Assembly: GCA_040755055.1 (NCBI GenBank)
Contig: JBFMBS010000019.1
Span: forward strand, 1-64,000
DNA from: DYJK01 sp040755055
GTDB taxonomy: Bacteria; Bacteroidota; Ignavibacteria; Ignavibacteriales; Melioribacteraceae
Reading direction: 5' to 3'
Length of the DNA stretch: 64,000 nt
Shown here: in pieces, positions 36,678 through 45,091 of the stretch
Layout: each line of letters opens with the position of its first letter
Numbering within the stretch: the first letter of the stretch is position 1
The notes under the pieces: generated by a model
What the model saw: the letters and a program-made list of their open reading frames with translations, nothing else
The model's database searches: none
Told to the model about the DNA's origin: nothing
Made by a program: the position numbers and the translations under genes

Positions 36678-38057
36678 TCACTCGTACCAGGAAACTACTT
36701 CGAAATTTTTTGTATGTGGAAATGCCGGTGGGACCTTAAGTAGGAATCTCTCATCGTATGTATGTACAAATCTTAATCCTTTTACCGGTGTACTTCCGGA
36801 ATATGTGGCTGTAACACGGGTTGTTTTTGCAATCAATCCGCCTAAAATATTCCAGTTACCTAAAAAGTTTTGTGTAACCAAACCATCTTCGGGACCAATA
36901 TTTCCGTTTTGAGCAAACATGGATGCTTGGGTATAAATATTTTTTCCACGTGTGTCCGCATTGTCTTTTATTCTAATATTTTCTTCGGCAACTATGCCAA
37001 GCATATCGTCCGAACTCGGTATAGTAACCGGGTTATCTTTATAAATAATATTATCCTCAAAATAAACATTACCGCAGCCGATTTTACCCAGCTTTGTTGC
37101 AACTATTGTTAGAGAGCCGTTAACAGTTCCTTTGGTATAGATATTTCCTTTTTCAACATAAATAATTCCATCCGGTGCAAATGAAGATATATTTTCTGTT
37201 TTCGGAGTAGACCAACTTCCACTATTTATTGATTTGCTGTGTGTGATCGTACCGTTTGAATTAAAATAAAGTCGAACGTCAATTTTATAACCATTGCCGG
37301 TTGTATCCTTAAAAACTACATCTGCATTGCTTCTGAGTCCGGCTGTGTCAAATTCAAGAGGAATATCGATGCCATCTTCATATCCACCGTAGAACTTTGG
37401 GTCTCTCGGGCTGCCTAACTTTGTTAACCCATTTTTACTTGTAACTTTACCCCAAAAGACCGGTGTGCCGTAGGTAGTTAATCTTGCGTTAACGTGAAAA
37501 GGTCCATTAAATGTATCGCCGGTAGCCGGGTAGGCGCTTATTGAACTATAAAAATTTCCAAACTTTGCAAAATTGCTCGGACGTAATTCTACCACTACTG
37601 TTTTTGTTACACCGTTAAAAGTACCTTCAGAAATTATTTTAGCTATTTGAGAAATATAACCGCCGCCGCCGCATTCACCAAGATAATCGCCGTGAGCTAA
37701 ATGAGCGGGAACGGCAGTACTTGCGATTTCTATTGTATGGCCCTCGGTTTCACCGGGGGGGATGTGGCAAATTTTAACTTTACCGGTAGAGCCGCTGGTA
37801 GTATTGCTTACATACACATTAATTATTCCGCCTGAAAAACTTAAGTTGGAATACCCTTCATCCCAAAATTTATCCATAAATATTTCGTTAGCAGCCATAT
37901 TTGCACCGGCAACTGCAATATTATATGCTGTGGTTTGAACATAATATTTTGTTTCATTATCAACCGCTCTGCCGGACAAACTCCCAAAATTTTGCCCGAT
38001 AACTAAGAAGATAATGCTGAACCCCAACACAATTAATATTATACCTTTGCCGCCCAT
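36678..38057 (-). CDS. Pilin-like membrane-anchored surface protein, paralogue B
   Basis: The protein has 459 residues and begins MGGKGIILIVLGFSIIFLVIG, with a single N-terminal helix and no cleavable leader in front of it. It shares nearly its whole length with paralogue A: the stalk (YNIAVAGANMAANEIFMDKFWDEGYSN), the CHIPPG...HLAHGDYLGEC module, ISAYPATGD.FNGPFH, GYEDG.DIPLEFDT and an almost identical C terminus (AFPHTKNFEVVSWYE). A GGA at about 10 bases precedes the ATG at 38057. It lies 8 bases after the PilW-like gene and 40 bases before paralogue A. The repeats suggest a tandem duplication. The role could be a minor subunit or tip protein of a pilus- or pseudopilus-like fibre; no assembly ATPase or prepilin peptidase is in the window. 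Confidence 0.75.
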   Translation of the reverse strand: MGGKGIILIVLGFSIIFLVIGQNFGSLSGRAVDNETKYYVQTTAYNIAVAGANMAANEIFMDKFWDEGYSNLSFSGGIINVYVSNTTSGSTGKVKICHIPPGETEGHTIEIASTAVPAHLAHGDYLGECGGGGYISQIAKIISEGTFNGVTKTVVVELRPSNFAKFGNFYSSISAYPATGDTFNGPFHVNARLTTYGTPVFWGKVTSKNGLTKLGSPRDPKFYGGYEDGIDIPLEFDTAGLRSNADVVFKDTTGNGYKIDVRLYFNSNGTITHSKSINSGSWSTPKTENISSFAPDGIIYVEKGNIYTKGTVNGSLTIVATKLGKIGCGNVYFEDNIIYKDNPVTIPSSDDMLGIVAEENIRIKDNADTRGKNIYTQASMFAQNGNIGPEDGLVTQNFLGNWNILGGLIAKTTRVTATYSGSTPVKGLRFVHTYDERFLLKVPPAFPHTKNFEVVSWYE

Positions 38058-38065
38058 ACATTGTC

Positions 38066-38665
38066 CTAACGATTATTGAGATTTCTTGCTGCTAATCTTA
38101 TCTGCCGCCAGAAAACGCTCGAATATTTATTATCATATGCAACGGTACTTTCAATCGTGATGTTTATTTGCATTGTATGAATTTGGCCCGGAACTGTGAT
38201 TGGAAAGTGAATAGTATCTCCCAGTGCATCGAAATAGAGGAGCCGGAATTGTGTTACACCAAGGTTGGCGCCAGCCGGGGCATCATGATTAACTACCCTA
38301 TACAAAATCCGGTCATTAGGATTTGGTGTGCTTGTTAGCGAATCACGCGAGCCAAGATAATAATGTACTGTGTCAACATTTTCATCCGAATCTACATCTG
38401 TAAGAAAATTTATACTGGTTGAATCAGCACTAAGAATAGCGGTGGTAGGATTAGGGATTTTTTCCCAATCCTTACAATAACCAATTTTTCTAAAATCATA
38501 TTCAAGTAATTGTACAACTTCTACAAGATTTTGCTGAACGATCAAGTCGCCGCCATAATTAAATGTATTTTCAATGGCAGCGTCATTTAACCTAAACAAG
38601 ATTAAGAGCAGCATTCCGCCTACAATCATTGAACCAAGTATGTCGATTAAAGTACTAAAGCCCAT
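38066..38665 (-). CDS. PilW/GspJ-like pilin-related protein without leader peptide
   Basis: The protein has 199 residues. It starts MGFSTLIDILGSMIVGGMLLLILF, which looks like the mature end of a type IV pilin (F-S-T-L-I-D) with only Met-Gly in front, so there is hardly any leader to cleave. QNLVEVVQLLEYDFRKIGYCKDW resembles the alpha-1 to beta part of PilW/GspJ proteins. The rest is a beta domain (DRILYRVVNH, LGVTQFRLLYFD, MQINITIES). It starts three bases after the stop of the upstream gene (AGGTGACAA ATG), so the Shine-Dalgarno lies within that gene's end. It is predicted to be inserted in the inner membrane. The assignment to a minor pilin class is by layout, not by clear homology. Confidence 0.68.
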   Translation of the reverse strand: MGFSTLIDILGSMIVGGMLLLILFRLNDAAIENTFNYGGDLIVQQNLVEVVQLLEYDFRKIGYCKDWEKIPNPTTAILSADSTSINFLTDVDSDENVDTVHYYLGSRDSLTSTPNPNDRILYRVVNHDAPAGANLGVTQFRLLYFDALGDTIHFPITVPGQIHTMQINITIESTVAYDNKYSSVFWRQIRLAARNLNNR

Positions 38666-38668
38666 TTG

Positions 38669-39253
38669 TCACCTAAAATACCAATAACTAAAAATTGTTG
38701 ACATACGTAAAGTATCCCTACTTGCGTAACTCAATGTATCGTGAAATTGAGGGCTCGTAATTGTTACTCTTAGTCGCTTATGCCATCTTTGGGAAGTTAC
38801 AGCGACATCGGGTGTAGTAGGATTTACGTAATCAACAACACAGTCAATTTTATAAATAGCAGATTTAAGCGAGGTATCGATTTGTTTATAAGCCGGGTAT
38901 CCAAATCCGTAAAATCTGATAATGCTTGCAGAATCAGGGGAAACGATTTTACTGAATCCATCGAAGTCATCGAAGTCATCGAAGTTAGGATAAACTTCCC
39001 CGGCATCAGGACCCAAACTGCCGGCGGCTGTTAAATTGAGAACATTACTCACAGAAGTAGTATCCGTTGCTTGATCAAATGCTTTGCTTCCAGCTTCTTC
39101 CATTACCGATGTGCCTAAAGAAACAGCCATAACACCGAATTGAGTATTGTACAAAACCGATTGTGTACTGAAGAAATTTGTATTCACTCTTAAAATAACC
39201 AGTGCAAGAAGGAACACAGCGCCAATTGTAATTAACATTTGTCCGGTATTCAT
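38669..39253 (-). CDS. PilV/GspI-like pilin-related protein, first gene of the cassette
   Basis: The protein has 194 residues, beginning MNTGQMLITIGAVFLLALVIL with one hydrophobic helix and no prepilin leader. A helical segment (YNTQFGVMAVSLGTSVMEEAGSKAFDQ) then a beta-rich domain follow, as in minor pilins and pseudopilins. It contains an acidic repeat (FDDFDDFDGF) encoded by three exact copies of a 9-bp unit (CATCGAAGT on the plus strand, 38959-38985). The gene heads a four-gene minus-strand operon with spacings of 3, 8 and 40 bases. The 247-base divergent gap to 39501 should hold the promoter. Function is unknown; surface-fibre or secretion-related assembly is the best guess. Confidence 0.65.
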   Translation of the reverse strand: MNTGQMLITIGAVFLLALVILRVNTNFFSTQSVLYNTQFGVMAVSLGTSVMEEAGSKAFDQATDTTSVSNVLNLTAAGSLGPDAGEVYPNFDDFDDFDGFSKIVSPDSASIIRFYGFGYPAYKQIDTSLKSAIYKIDCVVDYVNPTTPDVAVTSQRWHKRLRVTITSPQFHDTLSYASRDTLRMSTIFSYWYFR

Positions 39254-39500
39254 CGTTTCTCTTTTCTTATGCCGCTAAAAAGATATGAAAAATTAGCTTC
39301 TATTTCTAATCAAATATTGTGCTAAGGAACATCTCTATTTTTTTCATCACAAATCAGTTTTAATAGAATTATCGGCTAATTGATGTAATATTAACATGTA
39401 GTAATGGAATCTATTATCATTGGTATCAGTATGTTCAAAAATTAAACTGAAAGTTGCTATATTGGATTAAAAAATCAGTAAAATTTGACCGGCGGCTGCG

Positions 39501-40082
39501 ATGGATCCTATAAACTTGCTTGTGGGAATAAATTTATTTGTTTCGATGTCTGCAAATTATGGTGGTGCTAAAAAAGGATTAAAAACATCGATTACTAAAG
39601 TTTCGGAGCGACCGGTATCTTTTCTGCAGAAGATACCGCCAAATATTTCTGCACTGGTACTTATATTGATTATCGCCGGCATTTTTAAATTTGCTTTTTT
39701 AAGCACAAATAAAGAGTTTGAAACTTTGCGCTATGTTGGACTTGGTTTATTCATAATTTTTTCCTGGCTGCAAGTACTTGCATATAAAAGTCTTGGCAAT
39801 AATTATGCACCCGATATAGTTGTTTTGAAAGACCATAAGCTGGTTACCGCCGGGATTTATAAATTCATACGGCATCCCCAGTATGTAAGCCAGATATTAT
39901 CCGATCTGGGTGCCGGGTTAGCTTTGTTGAACTACATTGTTGTTCCGTTAGTTTTGTTAATAGAGCTTCCGCTCTTTATAATGCGTGCCAAATACGAAGA
40001 GACTTTACTTGAAAAATATTTTAAAGAGGATTTTTTACAATATAAGAAACATAGCGGGTTCATTCTGCCATTTATCGGTTGA
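39501..40082 (+). CDS. Isoprenylcysteine-carboxyl-methyltransferase-like membrane protein
   Basis: This is an integral membrane protein of 193 residues with four to five hydrophobic segments. The C-terminal part has the ICMT/PEMT pattern: LVTAGIYKFIRHPQYVSQIL (the G-x-Y-x-x-x-R-H-P-Q-Y motif that binds S-adenosylmethionine), followed by a Glu-containing RAKYEETLLEKYF and YKKHSGFILPF. In bacteria such proteins methylate lipids or small acceptors; the substrate here is unknown. The stop codon overlaps the start of the amidase gene by one base (TGATG), so the two are coupled. The ATG at 39501 follows a divergent intergenic region. Confidence 0.85.
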   Translation: MDPINLLVGINLFVSMSANYGGAKKGLKTSITKVSERPVSFLQKIPPNISALVLILIIAGIFKFAFLSTNKEFETLRYVGLGLFIIFSWLQVLAYKSLGNNYAPDIVVLKDHKLVTAGIYKFIRHPQYVSQILSDLGAGLALLNYIVVPLVLLIELPLFIMRAKYEETLLEKYFKEDFLQYKKHSGFILPFIG

Positions 40083-41698
40083 TGATGAAAAATAAAATCT
40101 CTACTCTCTTAATATTAATCCTGATTGTTTCGAGTTTGCGGATTGCCGGGCAAGATAAATCAAAATTGCTAACAGAAGTAAACGGGAAGAAAAGTCATTT
40201 ATCATTTATAATTAAAAGAGGCAATTTTTTTGTCCCGGTCAAAGAGCTAAGCAGTTTGCTTTCGGCAAACCATTATTTCAATAAAGAAGCATTAAAACTG
40301 GAAGTTAAATTTTCTAATTACACATTAAAATTTACTGCTAAAAATCAATTTGTGATATTAACACGAAAAACGGATAACACACAAAATATTTATCAACTAC
40401 CAATATCAACACTTTTAATAAAAGATGAAATTTATGTACCTCTCAATTATTGCATCGATTATTTCAGTGTTTGTTATGGAAGAAAAATTGTATTCGATGA
40501 CAGAACCCAAATTGTTTCTGTTACCAAAGAACCTTACTCCGAAGAAATTTTTTTCCTTACATCGCTTAAACAAAGCGGTGACGATAAAGAAATTAAAGAA
40601 ACCGTGAAGATAGATTCAAAGTATGATATTTACGGAATTGAGGTTGAAGAAAAATCAAACGGTACATTGATAAGATTAAAATCTTCCAAGAAAATTAATG
40701 TTCCCCGATACTCAATTAATGAAAATATTTTATATGTCTTTTTCCCGGGCATTACGATAACACCGGACCTTGCAAAACAATTTAAAGCTGCCGGATTGGT
40801 AAAACAATTTAGAAGAGTTGCTTTATCGCAGAAAAATTTTCAGTTGGAGTTTTCTTTATCCGAGGGTTATTCTGGATCGCAAGCATTTAAAGATGTTGAA
40901 AGCAATGATATTTTGATAACAATACAAAACACATTATTCAATGATCAACTATCGGATTCAACGGATGTTAAATCAAAATGGGAATTTGATGTTGTAGTAA
41001 TCGATGCCGGGCATGGAGGCAAAGACCCCGGTGCTATTGGTATGACCGGTGTTAGGGAAAAAGATGTGAACTTAGCCGTTGCACTCAAACTTGGAAAATT
41101 GATCGAAAGAAAATTTGAGAGTGTGAAGGTTATTTATACCCGTAAAACGGACGAGTTCATTGAACTATATAAACGTGGTAAAATTGCAAATGAAGCCGGC
41201 GGCAAATTATTTATTTCGATCCATTGTAATTCAACAGTTCAAAAAGATATTAGTCACCGTGGATTTGAAGTCTATCTTTTGCGCCCCGGCAGAACAAAAG
41301 AGGCAATACAAATAGCAGAGTTCGAGAACAGTGTTATTAAGTATGAAGATAATCCCAACCGGTATCAACAATTGACAGATGAAAATTTTATTCTTGTTAG
41401 TATGGCACATTCACAGTATATGCGTTACTCCGAAAAGTTTTCCGATGTTCTTAACCAGGATTGGAAGAGAAATGTTGGAATACCTTCGCTCGGCATCAAA
41501 CAAGCCGGGTTTTATGTATTGGTTGGTGCTTCTATGCCCAGTGTGTTGATTGAAACCGGGTTTCTTTCTAACCGGAAAGATGAGGCATATTTAAATAGTT
41601 CCGACGGACAAAATGAAATAGCCGAATCAATTTTCAATTCAATCAGGAAATTCAAACAGTATTATGACGAAACTATAAAAGTAGAAAGCTCGGACTAA
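40082..41698 (+). CDS. N-acetylmuramoyl-L-alanine amidase (Amidase_3) with N-terminal stalk domain
   Basis: This is a cell-wall amidase of 538 residues that cuts the bond between MurNAc and L-Ala. A signal peptide (ISTLLILILIVSSLRIAGQ) is followed by a region resembling copper-amine-oxidase N-terminal repeats (about 30-140) and a beta domain similar to AMIN (about 170-290). The catalytic Amidase_3 domain (about 305-530) shows the zinc ligands VVVIDAGHGGKDPG, GVREKDVNLAV and FISIHCNS, plus catalytic Glu in VLIETGFLSN. A start at TTG 40079 or at the second ATG (40085) cannot be excluded. It is co-transcribed with the methyltransferase gene. A likely role is peptidoglycan splitting at division or remodelling. 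Confidence 0.92.
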   Translation: MMKNKISTLLILILIVSSLRIAGQDKSKLLTEVNGKKSHLSFIIKRGNFFVPVKELSSLLSANHYFNKEALKLEVKFSNYTLKFTAKNQFVILTRKTDNTQNIYQLPISTLLIKDEIYVPLNYCIDYFSVCYGRKIVFDDRTQIVSVTKEPYSEEIFFLTSLKQSGDDKEIKETVKIDSKYDIYGIEVEEKSNGTLIRLKSSKKINVPRYSINENILYVFFPGITITPDLAKQFKAAGLVKQFRRVALSQKNFQLEFSLSEGYSGSQAFKDVESNDILITIQNTLFNDQLSDSTDVKSKWEFDVVVIDAGHGGKDPGAIGMTGVREKDVNLAVALKLGKLIERKFESVKVIYTRKTDEFIELYKRGKIANEAGGKLFISIHCNSTVQKDISHRGFEVYLLRPGRTKEAIQIAEFENSVIKYEDNPNRYQQLTDENFILVSMAHSQYMRYSEKFSDVLNQDWKRNVGIPSLGIKQAGFYVLVGASMPSVLIETGFLSNRKDEAYLNSSDGQNEIAESIFNSIRKFKQYYDETIKVESSD

Positions 41699-41761
41699 CT
41701 TGTTTAATAACCCAGGCAAATATAATTTTATATTATAAAATTTAGAAGAAAGGTAGATTAA

Positions 41762-42181
41762 ATGACTAATGCTCAAAAATGGGTAGCTGCATTTTTAGGA
41801 TTATTTTTAATTTTATTTATTTTAGGTAGAGTAACAAAGGAAGAAGAAACTACACCGGTTATGGATGAAAATTATATGCCGCAGCAGCAACAATCATCTT
41901 CGCAAGAAGTGGATGGTGCGGCCCTAATTAAACAGAATGGCTGTACTACATGTCATGGGCAAGATTTGAACGGTACAAAAATGGCTCCGGCACTTGTAAG
42001 CATAAAAGAACATTGGACACGTGACGGGTTATTAAACTATTTGCGTAATCCTTCCGCATACAGCGGAGATTCCCGTTTTGATGAATACCGTCAAAAGTAT
42101 AAAGGTATTGTAATGCCGTCGTACGGAAATCTCGATGTTAAAGATTTAGGAAAGATTGCGGAATACTTGCTTACTAAGTAG
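41762..42181 (+). CDS. Membrane-anchored monohaem cytochrome c
   Basis: This is a small electron carrier of 139 residues. One N-terminal helix (WVAAFLGLFLILFILG) anchors it. A Gln/Ser linker (PQQQQSSSQ) leads to a class I cytochrome domain with the haem motif Cys61-Thr-Thr-Cys-His65 and probable axial Met118 (GIVMPSYGNL). The domain ends in the usual helix (VKDLGKIAEYLLT). AAAGG lies before the ATG. No oxidase or reductase subunits are nearby, so its redox partners are unknown. A small membrane-protein gene follows 22 bases later and may share the transcript. The presence of a c-type cytochrome implies a respiratory chain. Confidence 0.93.
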   Translation: MTNAQKWVAAFLGLFLILFILGRVTKEEETTPVMDENYMPQQQQSSSQEVDGAALIKQNGCTTCHGQDLNGTKMAPALVSIKEHWTRDGLLNYLRNPSAYSGDSRFDEYRQKYKGIVMPSYGNLDVKDLGKIAEYLLTK

Positions 42182-42203
42182 TAACATAAAAAGGGGAAGT
42201 ATT

Positions 42204-42476
42204 ATGGAACTCTTATCTATTCCATTAACCATAGTTTCTTTTTCCGTTCTTGGTTTTTATCTACAAAGTGGTTATAAACTGCCTCCCAAAACTATTTCAT
42301 TTGTGTTTCTGATTTGTGGGTTTATTGTCGTTTCGTTTATTGGAGTAGACACTAGATTAATTTCAATCATGCATTTCTCAGTATTCCTGAATAACTGTTT
42401 ACAAGGATTGGTACTGGGTGTTTTTGCGAGAGTGTTGTACAAAATTTTGCAAGTAAAGAAATCGCCATCAAAATAG
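42204..42476 (+). CDS. Small membrane protein of unknown function
   Basis: The protein has 90 residues with three hydrophobic segments (about 2-20, 27-46, 52-78) and a short basic C terminus (KILQVKKSPSK). I placed the start at ATG 42204 because AAGGGGAAG lies six bases upstream; an earlier in-frame ATG at 42156 overlaps the cytochrome gene. I do not recognise a family. Its position between a cytochrome c gene and a terminator suggests it belongs to the cytochrome transcript. Confidence 0.7.
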   Translation: MELLSIPLTIVSFSVLGFYLQSGYKLPPKTISFVFLICGFIVVSFIGVDTRLISIMHFSVFLNNCLQGLVLGVFARVLYKILQVKKSPSK

Positions 42477-42505
42477 TTGCAAAGTATAATGAGTTATAAT
42501 ATTTA

Positions 42506-42535
42506 GCCGCAGTTCGGAAGAACGCGGTTTTTTTA
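42506..42535 (+). terminator. Rho-independent terminator
   Basis: GCCGC-A-GTTC pairs with GAAC-GCGG around the tetraloop GGAA, with one bulged A, and is followed by seven T's. It lies about 30 bases after the small membrane-protein gene and closes the cytochrome transcript. Confidence 0.85.
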
Positions 42536-42561
42536 TTTTCATCCGGTAAATTACTGAGAAT

Positions 42562-42969
42562 ATGATGAAACAAAATTCCGACGTACTTGAAGAATTTACA
42601 AAGCTCGAAATATTTATTCATTGGCCTTCGATTGACACAACAAAGCAAGAAATTGAAAGCTTACTTGATGAAAACTTTTGGGAAGTCGGTGCATCCGGCA
42701 AGAGATGCAGTCAAGAATTTGTGCTAAGAATTCTCATAGAGCGAACTCACAAGCGAAACAATGATGTTTGGATAAACAAAGATTTTCATTGTTCCGAAAC
42801 AGTAGAAAGAAGCAGCGCGCTTGCCCGATGTTTTCAACACGAAATAGATCATCTTGACGGAATACTTTACATTGATAGAATGAAGGAAGAGTTTGTTACC
42901 TTGCTACAGACCGAAGAACAGATTAGCGTGAAAGAACTAAGGAAGAGATCTTTTGAGAAAATTGAATAA
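42562..42969 (+). CDS. Chimeric protein: DUF4440-like N terminus fused to a peptide-deformylase C-terminal fragment
   Basis: The protein has 135 residues. Residues about 6-80 (LLDENFWEVGASGKRCSQEFVLRILIER...WINKDFHC) resemble DUF4440/NTF2-like proteins, which have a conserved D-F-x-E-x-G-x-S-G pattern. Residues about 85-110 (LARCFQHEIDHLDGILYIDRM) are the third motif of peptide deformylase, with the zinc-binding HEIDH helix. The two other deformylase motifs (GxGLAAxQ and EGCLS with the Cys ligand) are missing, so deformylation is not expected. The frame is intact across the join and has an ATG-ATG start. It is either a recombination product of two gene remnants or a new protein; I favour a decaying chimera. 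Confidence 0.65.
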   Translation: MMKQNSDVLEEFTKLEIFIHWPSIDTTKQEIESLLDENFWEVGASGKRCSQEFVLRILIERTHKRNNDVWINKDFHCSETVERSSALARCFQHEIDHLDGILYIDRMKEEFVTLLQTEEQISVKELRKRSFEKIE

Positions 42970-43097
42970 TATATTTGTAAACTTGATTCAGTAATTATTG
43001 AGCTTCAAAATCCTTTATGGCAAAAAATATTCTCGCACTTGTTTTGTTATGTATTGTTTGAGGAAACATAGTCTGGCAAACCAACAACTCTGAAAAG

Positions 43098-44954
43098 TTG
43101 CATGTACTTTATGAAAAACTTACATCTCAGGAAAACCGGTCATTAGAAGAAAGAAAAATAACCGCCGAAACCGTAGCTAAACTAGCTAGAGAATTAAATG
43201 AGCAAGTGATCCTGGTAAACAGCCTTTTTATTCTTGGTAAAATAGCCAATAACGAAAGGAATCCAGATAACACAAACAAGTATTTAAAAGAAGCGCGTTC
43301 GATTAGTAGGAATCTTGGGGATGTTTTTTTAGAGGCTGAAACTGAATTAATACTAAGCGAATATTATAGGCTGATGGTTAATAAACCGGATTCTGCTTTG
43401 ATATCGGCAAAGCGCGCTTCTTCCATTGGGTACGCTTTAAACGATTCAATACTGATTATGAATGCCGGTTTTAATCTTGTTTCTGCATATACAAGTCTTC
43501 ACGATCCAATCAGCGCAATAAGAACTGCAAAAACTACGCTTAACTATTGTGAGAACAATAAAGGAATGCGCGCCAATATCTATAGTCAACTTGTTATAGT
43601 TTACAGAGATGCCGGCGATTTGCGCGAGTCAATAAAGTATCAAGAGCTTGCGCTGGAAATTGCAGAAGAAAGCAAAAATTACTATGCAATTGCTTCTATA
43701 CATAACGGCATGGCAACTTCTAAAGCTCAGTTGCGGGAATTTGAAACAGCAATTGAACATCACAAAACGGCAATTGATATTTATTCTAAGATGAAAGATT
43801 CCTTTGGAATTGCCTACTCATATAATATGCTGGGCACAACATATCTTTCTGCTAAACGCTCATCTGAAGCTATGAAATGTTTTCAAGAAGCAATCAACCG
43901 GTTCGCAAAAATCGGGTCGCATCAGCAGATGGCTTTTGCGCAATCTAATCTTGCAATGGAATATATGAATGTGGGAAGAGTTGATGATGCGAAAATGTAT
44001 GTTAACAGCGCAATAAAAAACTCGGAGTTTATTAATGATAAACTCTCGATGAGCGATGCTTATGCAACCGCCGGCAGATATTACAGTATTAAGGGAATGA
44101 TTGACCGGTCTATTGTTTTTCTAATGAAGGCGGTACAATGTGCTAAGGAAATAAATAATCCTATTATGCTACAATCTGTCTATGAGCAGCTTTCCGATAG
44201 TTATGACAGAAAGGGTGATTCGAAGAACGCACTAATTTTTCTACAGCTAAAGAATGCAATAACCGATACAATAGCGCGACAAAATGCTCAGCGTGCTTAC
44301 ATCGAAATGTTAGTAAAATATGAAACCGGCAAAATCAAGAAAGAGGCGACAGAGGCAAAAGGAAATCTAAACCAACTTAAAGCAGAGACGAAAAGAAATA
44401 CCATTCTCCTGGTTGTGGTTATAGTTGTGTCTGTTACAATTTTTTCTCTAATTCTATTTTTCTACTGGAAAAAAATATCAAACTTCTTTTATAGATATGG
44501 TTATCTAAGCAGAAAACCGTTCAACGATGCTAGAAACGTAAAAGCTGTTTTTTCTGTTATCAATAAAGAAATTCCGGAAGCGATACACGTTGATAAGGAA
44601 ACATCCGATCAACTTGTTGCTAAACTAAAAAAGGTTATGGATGAAGAAAAGCTCTTTTTGAGAAGTGACCTAATCTTGTCGGATCTGGCAAAATCTCTCC
44701 GGACAAATACCGCGTATCTTTCCAGAGTTATAAACGATGAATATGAGATGAACTTTAGTAACTTTTTGAATAAATATAGAATTGAGGAAGCACAAAAGTT
44801 GATTGAGAATCGCAAACTAGAGGTTATGACTTTCGAAGGCATAGCCAAAAGTTGCGGCTTTTTGTCGAGATCATCTTTTAATCAAGCTTTTAAAAAGTTT
44901 ACCGGAATGACTCCAACCGAATATTCTCAGAAAATCGATTTAGAAAAGATTTAG
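43098..44954 (+). CDS. TPR-containing membrane regulator with AraC-type DNA-binding domain (5' end disrupted)
   Basis: Residues about 40-390 are tandem TPR repeats (for example YSQLVIVYRDAGDLRESIKYQE and NMLGTTYLSAKRSSEAMKCFQEA). A coiled coil and one TM helix (about 436-458, ILLVVVIVVSVTIFSLILFF) follow, then an AraC/XylS HTH at the C terminus (LSDLAKSLRTNTAYLSRVIN, FEGIAKSCGFLSRSSFNQAFKKFTGMTPTEY). The layout suits a periplasmic TPR sensor that regulates DNA from the membrane. The TTG at 43098 is only the first start after an in-frame TGA. Upstream in the same frame, ATG 43017 begins MAKNILALVLLCIV, a signal peptide, then TGA at 43059-43061, then GNIVWQTNNSEK. So the true gene probably starts at 43017 and carries a nonsense codon. 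Confidence 0.85.
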   Translation: MHVLYEKLTSQENRSLEERKITAETVAKLARELNEQVILVNSLFILGKIANNERNPDNTNKYLKEARSISRNLGDVFLEAETELILSEYYRLMVNKPDSALISAKRASSIGYALNDSILIMNAGFNLVSAYTSLHDPISAIRTAKTTLNYCENNKGMRANIYSQLVIVYRDAGDLRESIKYQELALEIAEESKNYYAIASIHNGMATSKAQLREFETAIEHHKTAIDIYSKMKDSFGIAYSYNMLGTTYLSAKRSSEAMKCFQEAINRFAKIGSHQQMAFAQSNLAMEYMNVGRVDDAKMYVNSAIKNSEFINDKLSMSDAYATAGRYYSIKGMIDRSIVFLMKAVQCAKEINNPIMLQSVYEQLSDSYDRKGDSKNALIFLQLKNAITDTIARQNAQRAYIEMLVKYETGKIKKEATEAKGNLNQLKAETKRNTILLVVVIVVSVTIFSLILFFYWKKISNFFYRYGYLSRKPFNDARNVKAVFSVINKEIPEAIHVDKETSDQLVAKLKKVMDEEKLFLRSDLILSDLAKSLRTNTAYLSRVINDEYEMNFSNFLNKYRIEEAQKLIENRKLEVMTFEGIAKSCGFLSRSSFNQAFKKFTGMTPTEYSQKIDLEKI

Positions 44955-45091
44955 TTTTTTAACAAAAACCTCACTTATTTACTTAAGGTTGATTTAATTT
45001 ATAAATCGCTCCAATGATTATTTGAAATCGCTGAAATTCAGCTATTTATTTACACCCGCCAAAAAAATAATTCTACAAGTAAGGCAAACTG

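Noticed and set aside
42562..42969. A functional peptide deformylase
   Set aside because: Only the HEIDH motif is there; the Gly-Leu-Ala-Ala and Glu-Gly-Cys-Leu-Ser motifs with the Cys metal ligand are absent.
43059..43061. Recoded TGA (selenocysteine or genome-wide Trp)
   Set aside because: TGA serves as a normal stop for several genes here (for example 11237 and 27142), and no SECIS-like hairpin was seen after this TGA; a nonsense mutation or sequencing error is simpler.
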